Origin: a virus
Virus record (IMG/VR): IMGVR_UViG_3300047497_000260
Coordinates: 1-64,000 of that record
Reading direction: 5' to 3' (one strand)
DNA length: 64,000 nt
Below, in pieces: positions 26,254 to 34,091 of the stretch (position 1 is the first letter of the stretch; each line of letters begins with the position of its first letter). The position numbers and the translations under genes were made by a program. The notes under the pieces are model-generated. The model was not told the DNA's origin. It worked only from the letters and a program-made list of their open reading frames with translations, and ran no database searches.

Positions 26254-26435
26254 CAGCGTCTCCGGTTCTTAGGATCGTTCTTCGGATCGTTGAACCAGCG
26301 ACAGGCGAGCGCATGCGCCTCGTCAAGCTCGCTCAAGGTCAGCTGGCGGACTTCGCCAATGGAGATGCGATCGGCGCCGAAGCAAAGCTCGCCAATTTTT
26401 CTTTGGCAATCTGCGCCTCGGCCTCTGTAAAAAAA
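26253..26435 (-). CDS. Minus-1 frameshift extension of the tail assembly chaperone
   Basis: If ribosomes slip back one base at the T7 run, translation continues out of the 26339 stop and gives ...KIGELCFGADRISIGEVRQ, then LTLSELDEAHALACRWFNDP, ending at a TGA that overlaps the tape-measure ATG. The amino-acid content is clearly protein-like and fills the 85-bp gap to the tape-measure gene. This mirrors the G/GT (lambda) and E/E' (P2) chaperone pairs. Frameshift efficiency cannot be judged. Confidence 0.65.
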   Translation of the reverse strand, partial: FFYRGRGADCQRKIGELCFGADRISIGEVRQLTLSELDEAHALACRWFNDPKNDPKNRRR

Positions 26436-26710
26436 TCGAAGAGCGCGGCCTTGATGCGCAGCACATCGGTCATCGAGATAAACTTGACGATGTCGTTCCC
26501 GGATTCATGCGCGACGCAGCGCTCGAGATATTTCGAAATCACCTCCGGCTGCTCGACATAATAGCCGCCGGATGTTGCGCTGTAGACGAGGATGCGCGGT
26601 TCGCCGAGCGTCGCGACCTGCCATCCCGTCGGCTCCTTGAGCTCGACCTCGTCGATCTTCCTGCCGTGCCATTCGAACGGCTGATTGAGCTTGATGCGCT
26701 TGGAGGCCAT
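26339..26710 (-). CDS. Tail assembly chaperone (Mu gp41 / P2 gpE type)
   Basis: 123 aa. MASKRIKLNQPFEWHGRKIDEVELKEPTGWQV is the characteristic start of this chaperone family, followed by a helical region (VISKYLERCVAHESGNDIVKFISMTDVLRIKAALFDFF). It binds the tape measure during tail assembly. Lies between the tube and tape-measure genes as in all contractile phages. A slippery heptamer at 26429..26435 allows a longer form. Confidence 0.8.
   Translation of the reverse strand: MASKRIKLNQPFEWHGRKIDEVELKEPTGWQVATLGEPRILVYSATSGGYYVEQPEVISKYLERCVAHESGNDIVKFISMTDVLRIKAALFDFFTEAEAQIAKEKLASFASAPIASPLAKSAS
26429..26435 (-). other. Slippery heptamer TTTTTTT for -1 frameshifting
   Basis: In the zero frame the codons are GAT TTT TTT ACA, so the run reads T TTT TTT, a standard X XXY YYZ site. 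The -1 frame downstream stays open to 26253 and encodes a plausible domain. The position within the chaperone gene is like that in other tailed phages. Confidence 0.65.
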
Positions 26711-26737
26711 CGATCGTCCTTAAGGCTTGCCGGCCGG

Positions 26738-27130
26738 TCAGCGGCTGATCTGCTGGTAGCCGCCGCGCGGCGCGACGATCGAGAGGCCGGTCACCAGGCC
26801 GTTGAGCCGGTCGATCTTCGGCTTGCCCTTGAAAAAGGCGTTCGAATAATTGTGGGTGACGCCGGTGTCCTCCTCGATGACCGCGATATTGTAGCGGCCG
26901 CCGAACACCACGCCCTCCCAGTTGACCGGGTTGCCGTTGACGTCGGCGTCCTCGAACTCGGCCATCAGCTCCTGCGCCTTCGGCTTGCCGACCTGGGAGA
27001 CCGAGCCGTTCTCGTTGGTGATCTCGGAGGATTCCATGTTCGTCGCTTCGCGCTCGACCTTGCCGCGGATGACGAGCGGGGTCCCGTTGTAGGTAAAGCG
27101 GATATGACCGCCAAAATCGACCGTCGGCAT
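26738..27130 (-). CDS. Tail tube protein
   Basis: 130 aa. MPTVDFGGHIRFTYNGTPLVIRGKVEREATNMESSEITNENGSVSQVG, then AEFEDADVNGNPVNWEGV, is the phage tail tube family (Mu gpM/gp40). It polymerises as the inner tube inside the sheath. Sits between sheath and chaperone genes, with a strong stem-loop separating it from the sheath gene. Confidence 0.9.
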   Translation of the reverse strand: MPTVDFGGHIRFTYNGTPLVIRGKVEREATNMESSEITNENGSVSQVGKPKAQELMAEFEDADVNGNPVNWEGVVFGGRYNIAVIEEDTGVTHNYSNAFFKGKPKIDRLNGLVTGLSIVAPRGGYQQISR

Positions 27131-27154
27131 GGTCGGCTCCTTAGAGTGTCACGG

Positions 27155-27186
27155 AAAAAGACGGGAGCGGCGCCTGCAGGCGCCGC
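27155..27186 (-). terminator. Stem-loop between sheath and tube genes (terminator/attenuator)
   Basis: GCGGCGCCTGCAGGCGCCGC (27167-27186) is a perfect 20-bp palindrome; on the minus strand it is followed within a few bases by TTTTT. Placed between sheath and tube genes it may lower downstream expression or protect the sheath mRNA end. Confidence 0.6.
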
Positions 27187-27211
27187 CGGGTTGATCGGCG
27201 GCGGCCGGGGA

Positions 27212-29083
27212 TTAGGCCGCGAGGGTCTGCGGGAACTGCCGGTAGATCGTCGCGTTGGCCGCCAGGATATCGAGCGGGTTGACGACGTTGAGCGGCGCAT
27301 AGACGTCGGCGCGCGACGGGTTCTGGCCGTTGATCTGGACGTTGCAGTTCTGCGCGAACCAGCTGGGGTTGGTCAGAACGCCGCGAATTGCCAGCGTTGT
27401 ATAGGCGTTGACGAACGAGGCGGTGATGTCCGCCGGCGTCGAGATCGCCCCGAGATTGCCGGGATTGGTCGGCGCAAGCGCTTTGTTGGCCTGCTCGACC
27501 CCGACCTGCGCGCGGAAATATTTGAGCGCGCCGGCCGTCTGATACATCGACTGGATGCCCTGGAAGACCGTGTCGGGATTGCCCGAGACGCCGGTCCGGT
27601 AGGTCGTCACGATCTTGCCGATCTTGACGGACCCGTCGGGGCCGACCGTCCAGGTCGAGATGCCGGAATTGACCAGCGTGTTGCGCGCCGGATATTGCTG
27701 CACGAGCGCGGGGTTGCGCGGCGGGCTGAGGCCTTGCACGACAAGACCGCTCTGGCTGCGCGAGACATTCCCGGTCGTCGTGTCCGACAGCCAGGGCTGG
27801 ACGCGGGCCGAGAAGCCGGCCGCCCATAGCCAGGACGCATGCGGCGCGCCCTCGAGGCCGCCGGTCAGCGTCGGCGTCGCGACGGTCACGTTGGAGTCGG
27901 TCGAAGCGATCGCGATGGCGTTGCCGACATTGCCGGGGATCTTCGCGGTGGCGAGGATCGCGGTCGCGCCGCTGGCCGTATAGACGCATTGGCTGAGGTT
28001 CGGGTCGGCGAGCCCCGCCGAGCCATTGAGCAGCGCGAGCAGCGCCGTCGCATTGGCCGCCGCGCCGCTGCCGATGTTCACCTGCAGGCCGGTCGCGCCC
28101 GACGTCACCCAAGTGATCGTCGTGCCGTTGATCGTCAGCGTGTGCGTATTCGTCGGATTGCCGGCGATGGTGATGAGGTCGGTCGCCTGCGCGCCGGCGA
28201 TCTTGCCGATCACCGTCGTGTGGCGGTCGTTCAGCGAAAGGCCGAGCGTCGTCAGCGCCGCGAAGCTCGAGGCCTGGCAGGTCCATGCGTGGCCGTAGGA
28301 CTGGCGCTCCCAAGACCAGCGGCCGTTGACGTCGCTGAGCGCGGCGGTATAGGCGGCAAGCGAGGGCGAGTCCGTCCAGGGCGCGACAATATAGTCGGCC
28401 GGATTGTCCTGCAGGCCGGCGAGCGCATTGGCGACGACCGGATTGCCGGACCCGTCGACCGAGCGGGCGATCGTGATGACGCCGGCGCTGTTGAAGAGAT
28501 TGTTTGCGACGTCGGCCGGCGTCGGAACATAGAAATTGATCGCGTTCATGATCTGGCCGACGTGGCGCGCGGTCACGGTGACGACATTGGTCGCCGACGT
28601 CGCCGTCACCGGCAGCATCGCGAAGGTGAGCGCGTTATAATAGGCGTTGATCGCCGCGGCGATCGCCGCCGCGATCGTCGTCGGCGTGTCGGTCGCCCCG
28701 ATGGTGATCTCGATCTCCTCGCCTTCGATTTCGAGGACGCCGACTCCGACCCCGGGAAGCGAGCCGACCGAGATCGTCCAGACCGGCGCGCCGCCGACCG
28801 CCGGCACGGCGACAAGCCAGATCGGGATCGCCGGCGCATTGGCCTGGGCGATCCGGAACATTTCGCGCAGCATCGAGCCGGGGCCGGCCTGCAGGTCGGC
28901 CTGGTCCTGGCTCGAGACGGGAATGGCGACGTTTGGCGCCATGATGCCGGCCGACGAGGCGTGGCCGAACAGCACATAGCGGTCGATCTGGCTGTATTGG
29001 CCGCCAGAATTGACCTCGAACGAGAAGATCGGTTCGGTCAGCCCGGAGCCCGGAATATAATTGAACTCGATTCCGTCAGCCAT
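27212..29083 (-). CDS. Tail sheath protein
   Basis: 623 aa. Pattern MADGIEFNYIPGSGLTEPIFSFEVNSGGQYSQ, then middle domains, then TRPGYGRP-like and VNPLDILAANATIYRQFPQTLAA at the end, the conserved C-terminus of Mu gpL-type sheaths. Contracts to drive the tube through the envelope, which shows this is a myovirus. Larger than Mu L (495 aa), with extra insertion of about 100 residues in the variable outer domain. Confidence 0.9.
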   Translation of the reverse strand: MADGIEFNYIPGSGLTEPIFSFEVNSGGQYSQIDRYVLFGHASSAGIMAPNVAIPVSSQDQADLQAGPGSMLREMFRIAQANAPAIPIWLVAVPAVGGAPVWTISVGSLPGVGVGVLEIEGEEIEITIGATDTPTTIAAAIAAAINAYYNALTFAMLPVTATSATNVVTVTARHVGQIMNAINFYVPTPADVANNLFNSAGVITIARSVDGSGNPVVANALAGLQDNPADYIVAPWTDSPSLAAYTAALSDVNGRWSWERQSYGHAWTCQASSFAALTTLGLSLNDRHTTVIGKIAGAQATDLITIAGNPTNTHTLTINGTTITWVTSGATGLQVNIGSGAAANATALLALLNGSAGLADPNLSQCVYTASGATAILATAKIPGNVGNAIAIASTDSNVTVATPTLTGGLEGAPHASWLWAAGFSARVQPWLSDTTTGNVSRSQSGLVVQGLSPPRNPALVQQYPARNTLVNSGISTWTVGPDGSVKIGKIVTTYRTGVSGNPDTVFQGIQSMYQTAGALKYFRAQVGVEQANKALAPTNPGNLGAISTPADITASFVNAYTTLAIRGVLTNPSWFAQNCNVQINGQNPSRADVYAPLNVVNPLDILAANATIYRQFPQTLAA

Positions 29084-29109
29084 GGAGCGCTCCAGCGTTG
29101 GGAAAATGG

Positions 29110-29130
29110 AAAAGCCGCCCTGGGGCGGCT
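29110..29130 (-). terminator. Stem-loop upstream of the sheath gene
   Basis: AGCCGCCC and GGGCGGCT pair around a 2-nt plus closing loop, with TTTT immediately after on the minus strand. It lies between the DUF2635 gene and the sheath start. Probably a partial terminator or an RNA-stability element, since the tail genes must still be expressed. Confidence 0.55.
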
Positions 29131-29157
29131 GGGATTTGCGGCGGCGGCCCTAAGGCG

Positions 29158-29448
29158 TCAGTTTTCGGCGTCGCCTTCGTCGATCGGCGCGAGCGCCTCG
29201 GGCGCCTCGTCAGCGGGCGCCTCGAGGGCTTCGGGCGGTTCGGGCGGCGCGTCCTGCTGGCGCAGGGTCAGCGAGCCGTCGGCGAGCGGCAGCCGCCAGT
29301 AGAGGTCATGGGTGTCGACGATCTCGCCGCCGTCCGCGCCGCGCGCCGGCGAAAACAGCCGCGCGCTTTTCGGCATCGGCAGCCGATGGGTCGGATCGAC
29401 GAGCCAGGCGCGCTTGAAGCGCGCCGGGTCGAGTGTGGGCATCGCCAT
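29158..29448 (-). CDS. DUF2635 protein (Mu gp38 type)
   Basis: 96 aa. KRAWLVDPTHRLPMPKSARLFSPARG... VDTHDLYWRLPLADGSL is the DUF2635 signature, a small protein always just before the sheath gene in Mu-like phages. The C-terminal third is an unstructured Pro/Glu/Ala tail (DAPPEPPEALEAPADEAPEA). Exact role unknown; probably sheath assembly. Confidence 0.8.
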   Translation of the reverse strand: MAMPTLDPARFKRAWLVDPTHRLPMPKSARLFSPARGADGGEIVDTHDLYWRLPLADGSLTLRQQDAPPEPPEALEAPADEAPEALAPIDEGDAEN

Positions 29449-29459
29449 GCTTTAAGCTC

Positions 29460-30290
29460 CTAGGGAGACGGAATGTCGCCAACGATGTCGGAATCCGACC
29501 CGTCGGGCTTCTGCGGCGTGCGCCCGTCGAGCCCGGCGAACATCCTGATGTCCTCGAGCTGGACGCGCTCGACCGGCATGTTGACGAGCGGCACGAACGT
29601 CATGCAGAGCGCATAGCCGGTCGAGGTCGGATCGAGGCCCTTGGCGATGGTCGACAGCGGCGCCGGCAGGAGATCGAGCCCGGTCGGTGCGCTCTGGCCC
29701 GGCTGCAGGTCGAGCGGCCAATATTCGGCCTTCATCTTGACGTGCAGGCAGATCGTCCGGGCGGCGTAGCGGATGCTGCGGTCAGCGGAGCGTTCTGGAA
29801 CGCTCTCGATCCTGCGGACCTCCATCATGATTTCGTTGTAGAGCGCCGCGGAGGCCGGCATGTCCTGCCGCGACCATTTGCCGAGGAGCCGCAGGACCTG
29901 CGCCTCGAGAAGATCGAGAAGCCCCTCCCGTTCGCGGTCGGTGGCCCCGACGCCGATCGTTCCGACCGTCGCCGTCGCGCCATCGGCGCCCTCGACTTCG
30001 ATCACGCCCTTGGCCGCGATCAATATCTCGACGATCAGGTGGCAGACCCGCTCCTGCGCCGGATATCTGATCTCCCCGTAAGGCGCGGTGTCGTCGCGCT
30101 CGGTGTAGACGATCGCGACCGGGCGCCCCTCGATATCGCCGGCGAGCCTTTCGTCGCCCTCCATGAGATCGATGCGGCTGTCGAAGACGAGACCGCCGGC
30201 GATCGTCGGCCATGGGCCGGAGCTCGCGAGCCTCGACGGGCACAGGGCTTCAATCGCCGCGAGGCGCAGCGCGAGGCGCGAAAGGGACAT
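29460..30290 (-). CDS. Head-tail interface/tail terminator candidate (Mu gp37 position), 276 aa
   Basis: Helical start MSLSRLALRLAAIEALCPSRLASSGPWPTIAG, then beta segments (VAIVYTERDDTAPYGEIRYPAQERVCHLIVEILIAAKGVIEV) typical of tail terminator-like proteins, and a long tail. It sits between the joining protein gene and DUF2635, where Mu has gp37. No catalytic motif. Assigned by position and fold pattern only. Confidence 0.6.
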   Translation of the reverse strand: MSLSRLALRLAAIEALCPSRLASSGPWPTIAGGLVFDSRIDLMEGDERLAGDIEGRPVAIVYTERDDTAPYGEIRYPAQERVCHLIVEILIAAKGVIEVEGADGATATVGTIGVGATDREREGLLDLLEAQVLRLLGKWSRQDMPASAALYNEIMMEVRRIESVPERSADRSIRYAARTICLHVKMKAEYWPLDLQPGQSAPTGLDLLPAPLSTIAKGLDPTSTGYALCMTFVPLVNMPVERVQLEDIRMFAGLDGRTPQKPDGSDSDIVGDIPSP

Positions 30291-30291
30291 G

Positions 30292-30723
30292 TCAGTCGCC
30301 GTCGAGCCGGTTGATGCTGCAGAGAAGCGTCCCGCCGGCGAGCGGCTCGATCGAGGAGACGCGCCAGACCGATCCGTCGGAGAGCCTGGTGAACTGGTCC
30401 GTCGCCTTCACGTCGAAGGCGGGGTTGGCCGCCGCCTGGCGCGCGACCTCGCTCGGCGAAATCCGCAGACGCGTCATTCCCGATTCGAGGCCAGGGCGCT
30501 TTTGCTGGCGCGTGTCATAGCTGTCGGGAAAATTCGGCTTGGCGATCTTGTCGAGGAAAATCGCGTTGATCGTCGGCGTCCCCGCGCGTGAGGAATCGAA
30601 GACGTCAGCCGCCGTCCTGTCCGGCGCGCGCATCATCGGCTGGAACGCGAAGGGTTCGCCCATGATCGCGTCGACCGCGGCAGTGGCGGCCGCCGCGAAG
30701 GGCGCGAAATTGGGCCCCGGCAA
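30292..30723 (-). CDS. Head-tail joining protein candidate, 143 aa
   Basis: MPGPNFAPFAAAATAAVDAIMGEPFAFQPMMRAPDRTAADV... then RLSDGSVWRVSSIEPLAGGTLLCSINRLD, a small beta barrel like gpFII/gp16-type stoppers. Located right after the capsid group and 1 bp before the next tail gene, as expected for a connector completion protein. Start ATG at 30723 overlaps closely with the upstream gene's stop. Confidence 0.6.
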   Translation of the reverse strand: MPGPNFAPFAAAATAAVDAIMGEPFAFQPMMRAPDRTAADVFDSSRAGTPTINAIFLDKIAKPNFPDSYDTRQQKRPGLESGMTRLRISPSEVARQAAANPAFDVKATDQFTRLSDGSVWRVSSIEPLAGGTLLCSINRLDGD

Positions 30724-30725
30724 TT

Positions 30726-31064
30726 TTAGGCCGCGGCCTTGCTCTTGCCGCCTTCAGCCTCGATCTGCTTGCGCAGCGTTTCGGCCGCCTTGCGCCTTGA
30801 AAAATCGGCGAGCAGCCGGTCATCGTCGAGCTTCGGCGAGACCAGCTCGGCGATCTCCTGCGGCACTTTCCGCTCGGCGCAGGTGACGCGCCGGGCGTCG
30901 AGATGGTCAACGCCCGCTTCGACGATTCCAGGCCGCTTGAGGAGCGCCTCGACGCAAGGACCGGGCGTGTCGATGAGAACTTCGCCAGCGCGGACGGTGA
31001 CGGCGACGCCGGGTCCGAGGCCGACCGTCAGATCGCTCGCGAAATAGAGAGCTTTGGTGGACAT
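30726..31064 (-). CDS. Hypothetical head-region protein, 112 aa
   Basis: Begins MSTKALYFASDLTVGLGPGVAVTVRAGEVLIDTPGPCVEALL with a helical Lys/Ala-rich end. Small proteins at this location often are head-tail connector or neck adaptors; the sequence gives no firm match. The ATG at 31064 was preferred over an extended ORF reaching 31670 that only reads through the capsid gene in another frame. Confidence 0.55.
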   Translation of the reverse strand: MSTKALYFASDLTVGLGPGVAVTVRAGEVLIDTPGPCVEALLKRPGIVEAGVDHLDARRVTCAERKVPQEIAELVSPKLDDDRLLADFSRRKAAETLRKQIEAEGGKSKAAA

Positions 31065-31123
31065 TTCTGCTCCGTTTTGAGAGGGACGAGGAGTTTCGAT
31101 GGCGCCGCTTATGGCGCTCCAGC

Positions 31124-32182
31124 TCAGCCGGCGACGGTGACCGCGACCGAGGCCTCGGGCCAGCCGACGATCGGCAAAGGGGCCGACTGGGTCATGAGAT
31201 AGGTCAGCGACGGGTCCCTCGAGCGCCACATCGAGGGGAAGCGCGGCAGCGGCCGGAACCCAGCCTCCGCATCGCGGATCGCGCCGTAGGTGCGCACGCC
31301 CTGGACGCCCGGCGGCGAGGACAGGATCACCGTGTTCGGCGGGATCATCTGCTGGACGTTGCCGGCTTCGTCGACATAGGTCTGCTGGTAGACGAAGACG
31401 TGGAACTCGCCGATATAGCCCAGATATTTCACCTCTTCGCCGATCGCGCCGGCGAGCACGCCGCCGAGCTGGATATTGCCGATCTTGAAGTTCGGGCTCG
31501 GCGTGTTGGCGCGGTTGTTGAGGATTTCCTTGACCTCGGGATCCTTGATGAAAAGCTCCTGGGCCGCCGGATCCATGATCACGACATTGGCGTTGAAGCC
31601 GGAATCGAGCATGGCCAGGGCGTTCCAGGTCCTGAGGTTCGACATCGAGGAGACGCCGGTCTGACCCCATTGGTTGGCGCCGGTGAGCTGGATGGTGTGG
31701 GTCGAGGGGCGCCCGAAATTGACGACCATGGCGGGGAAGTCCTCGCCCTCAACGATCACCTGGCCGCTGAGCATGATCTGCGCGGCCATCCACTCCTCGC
31801 GGCGGCGGATGTAATCCTCCTGCAGTTTCATGAGCTCGGCGAGAACGCGGATATAGCGCTCCTCAGGCGACATGGCGCCGAGGAGACGCTCGCCGGGCAT
31901 CCGCTTCAGCGGCCGCGTGGAATCGACGACGTGCTTCGGCTTCAGATAGGCGGGCTGGAAATCCTTGGTCTGGAAGCCCTGCGTGCGCATGGGCTTGCCG
32001 GCGACATGGTAGGAGACGAAGGGCGCCAGCCTGCGCGCGCGGTCGACCTTGTCGAAGGCGATCTTTTCGGTCTCGAACGTCTGCTCGGACGGGAAGAACA
32101 GGTCGAGGAAGAACGGATTCGGCACGTCGACGACGCCGAAGGCGCCAATGAGAAATTCCGTGCCATAGACGTCGAGCGCCAT
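31124..32182 (-). CDS. Major capsid protein (lambda gpE family)
   Basis: 352 aa. FETEKIAFDKVDRARRLAPFVSYHVAGKPM, then the pattern ...ERLLGAMSPEERYIRVLAELMKLQEDYIRRREEWMAAQIM is diagnostic of phage capsid E. It forms the icosahedral shell. Length agrees with lambda E (341). Upstream genes encode the decoration protein D and the protease, the lambda order. Confidence 0.95.
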   Translation of the reverse strand: MALDVYGTEFLIGAFGVVDVPNPFFLDLFFPSEQTFETEKIAFDKVDRARRLAPFVSYHVAGKPMRTQGFQTKDFQPAYLKPKHVVDSTRPLKRMPGERLLGAMSPEERYIRVLAELMKLQEDYIRRREEWMAAQIMLSGQVIVEGEDFPAMVVNFGRPSTHTIQLTGANQWGQTGVSSMSNLRTWNALAMLDSGFNANVVIMDPAAQELFIKDPEVKEILNNRANTPSPNFKIGNIQLGGVLAGAIGEEVKYLGYIGEFHVFVYQQTYVDEAGNVQQMIPPNTVILSSPPGVQGVRTYGAIRDAEAGFRPLPRFPSMWRSRDPSLTYLMTQSAPLPIVGWPEASVAVTVAG

Positions 32183-32232
32183 AGGTCTGCTCCGCTGTTA
32201 GGGATTTTGAGAAATGGCGCATGGCGCCGCAG

Positions 32233-32252
32233 CCCGGGCTGGCGAGCCCGGG
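32233..32252. repeat. Perfect 8-bp hairpin between capsid and decoration genes
   Basis: CCCGGGCT, loop GGCG, AGCCCGGG. No T-run follows, so it is more likely an mRNA-stabilising or coupling hairpin than a terminator between decoration gene (32275) and capsid gene (32182). Confidence 0.5.
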
Positions 32253-32274
32253 ACTTGTCCGCGAACGTTTGCCT

Positions 32275-33222
32275 TTAGGCGGCCTGGCCGACAGAACGAA
32301 TGAAGATCGGCAGGTTCTGCGCCGCGAACGCCTGGCTGAGCGCGTCCTTCGTCCAGCTCGCGTCGACCGTCAGCTCCTCGAAGGCGAATTCGCCGGAGAA
32401 AAAGGCAGTGCAGGCGACCGCGCCGGTAGAGGTGTCGATCGTCTCTGCGGTGATGCAGCCCGGGTTCTGCGAACCGTCGGTCGCCGTGGCGACGCTGAGC
32501 TCATAGAGATACTGGGCGGTCAGCGTCACGGTGAACGTGTCGTTGATGGCGAAAGCCGTGCCGCCGGCGCTGATCGTGAAGCCGATCTGCTGCGCGAAGG
32601 CCGTTCCGACGACGCCCGCCCCGACCGGATTGCCGAAGGGATCGGTGACCTCGAAAGCGGTCGTCGAGGTGAAGGTGACGGTATAGGCCCCGGCCTGCGC
32701 ATAGGCGAGCGCGGCGGGGCTGGCGAGGGCCAGCGTGCCGTTGCCGACATTCGAGCCGCCGGCCGACGAGGCGGCCGAATAATAGCTGTCGGCGACCGTC
32801 ACGAGCAGCGTGTCGCCGGCGACCATCGCCGTGCCGCCGGCGGTCGTGGTGAACTTGATCTGGTCGGCGAAGGCCGTCCCGTTGACGCCCGTCCCGAGGT
32901 CATTGCCCTTCGGATCGTAAACGGTGAAGGCGGTCGAGGACGAGAAGACGATCTTGTAGACGCCGGGCTGAACGTTCGCGAGCGTGTTCGGCGTGCCGAA
33001 AGCCAGCGTCGCATTGCCGGTGTTGCCGGCCTGCGCGGCGTAGGAGGCCGCGCCGGGATTGGTCTTCAGCCCGAGCACCGCGCCATATTGCAGCGACGAG
33101 CCCGAGGCGTTCTGGCCCGAGGCGACGTTGATCTTGCGCGCGGCGAGCGGATAGTCGCCGGCGAAGATCGAGGTGGGATCGAGATGCGCATAGACCGCGC
33201 CGACGGGATCGCCGTAAGCCAT
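32275..33222 (-). CDS. Capsid decoration protein (lambda gpD family) with duplicated inserts
   Basis: 315 aa, almost three times lambda D (110 aa). The N-terminal MAYGDPVGAVYAHLDPTSIFAGDYPLAARKIN and the C-terminal TIDTSTGAVACTAFFSGEFAFEELTVDASWTKDALSQAFAAQNL are the D head-decoration parts. Between them two ~90-residue repeats (VYKIVFSSSTAFTVYDPKGNDLGTG and YTVTFTSTTAFEVTDPFGNPVGAG) form extra beta domains, likely displayed on the capsid surface. Family call sure; repeat function unknown. Confidence 0.85.
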   Translation of the reverse strand: MAYGDPVGAVYAHLDPTSIFAGDYPLAARKINVASGQNASGSSLQYGAVLGLKTNPGAASYAAQAGNTGNATLAFGTPNTLANVQPGVYKIVFSSSTAFTVYDPKGNDLGTGVNGTAFADQIKFTTTAGGTAMVAGDTLLVTVADSYYSAASSAGGSNVGNGTLALASPAALAYAQAGAYTVTFTSTTAFEVTDPFGNPVGAGVVGTAFAQQIGFTISAGGTAFAINDTFTVTLTAQYLYELSVATATDGSQNPGCITAETIDTSTGAVACTAFFSGEFAFEELTVDASWTKDALSQAFAAQNLPIFIRSVGQAA

Positions 33223-33279
33223 GGGTTTGCTCCAAATCTAAGGGGAAAGGACGGCGTCGCCGAAGGAACGCATTGGGTC

Positions 33280-34038
33280 TTAGGCGCCGTAGGAGACGCT
33301 GCTGATGAAGCCGGTGTTCGCGCCAGAGGAAGAGGTGACGAGCATGGTCGCCTCAATCGTCACGTGCTGGCCAGGGACGAGGCCGGTTCCGGTGATCGTG
33401 AAGACGAGGTTGCCGCTGGCGCTCATTTGCTGGGCGGCCGAGACCGTCAGCGGCGTCTCGACGCCGCCGGCCTCGCTATTGGCGGCGACCGTCATGGTGG
33501 TGCTGGGGCCGTTGATCGTCCCGGAGCCGGTATAGCCGCAGCCGACCGTCACCGCGATATTCTGGCCGGCGACGTAGGAATCGGGCAGGTTGAATTCGAA
33601 CAGCGCCTTGTCGGTCTTGGCGTTGCTCGACGTCGCTTCGCCGACGAGCTGGAGGCTCGTTCCGGCCGTGCGCGAAACGCCGACCGTCCCCGAGGGCGTG
33701 CCGGCGGACGCGGTCATCGTGACGCCGAGGTCGGATTTGGCGTTGGTCAGCGCGAGATAGCGGGTGAGGCCCCCCGCCGAGGACGGCACGAAATTACTGG
33801 CGACGGCCAGGACCGGCCCGCTCTCGTTGGCGTCACGGAGAGTCCAGACGTAGAGCGTGCCGCCCGACACCGCATAGCTCTGCAGGAGGAGCTCGCCCTT
33901 CGCGCCGGCGGCGTAGGGAACGCCGGTCTGATCGAGGAGCGTCGATTGCGCCCGGACCGTCGCGGGGGCGAAGGCGAGCGCGAGGAGCAGCATTGCAGCG
34001 ACGCAGCGCGCGCCGGCATTGGCGAAAAGCTTTCGCAT
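33280..34038 (-). CDS. Head-cluster protein with signal peptide, 252 aa
   Basis: Signal peptide MRKLFANAGARCVAAMLLLALAFAPATVRAQ with probable cleavage after AQS. The mature part is beta-rich, Ser/Thr/Ala-rich (LALTNAKSDLGVTMTASAG, VFTITGTGLVPGQHVTIEATMLVTSSSG), Ig-like in style. Located between decoration and protease genes where lambda has none. An exported product in the head operon is unexpected; could be a conversion or adsorption-blocking protein. Confidence 0.65.
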   Translation of the reverse strand: MRKLFANAGARCVAAMLLLALAFAPATVRAQSTLLDQTGVPYAAGAKGELLLQSYAVSGGTLYVWTLRDANESGPVLAVASNFVPSSAGGLTRYLALTNAKSDLGVTMTASAGTPSGTVGVSRTAGTSLQLVGEATSSNAKTDKALFEFNLPDSYVAGQNIAVTVGCGYTGSGTINGPSTTMTVAANSEAGGVETPLTVSAAQQMSASGNLVFTITGTGLVPGQHVTIEATMLVTSSSGANTGFISSVSYGA

Positions 34039-34091
34039 GGCAGGGATTCCTTCGGGAGGGATTGGGAGCTTGGGCGCGAAAAAGGCGCCGA

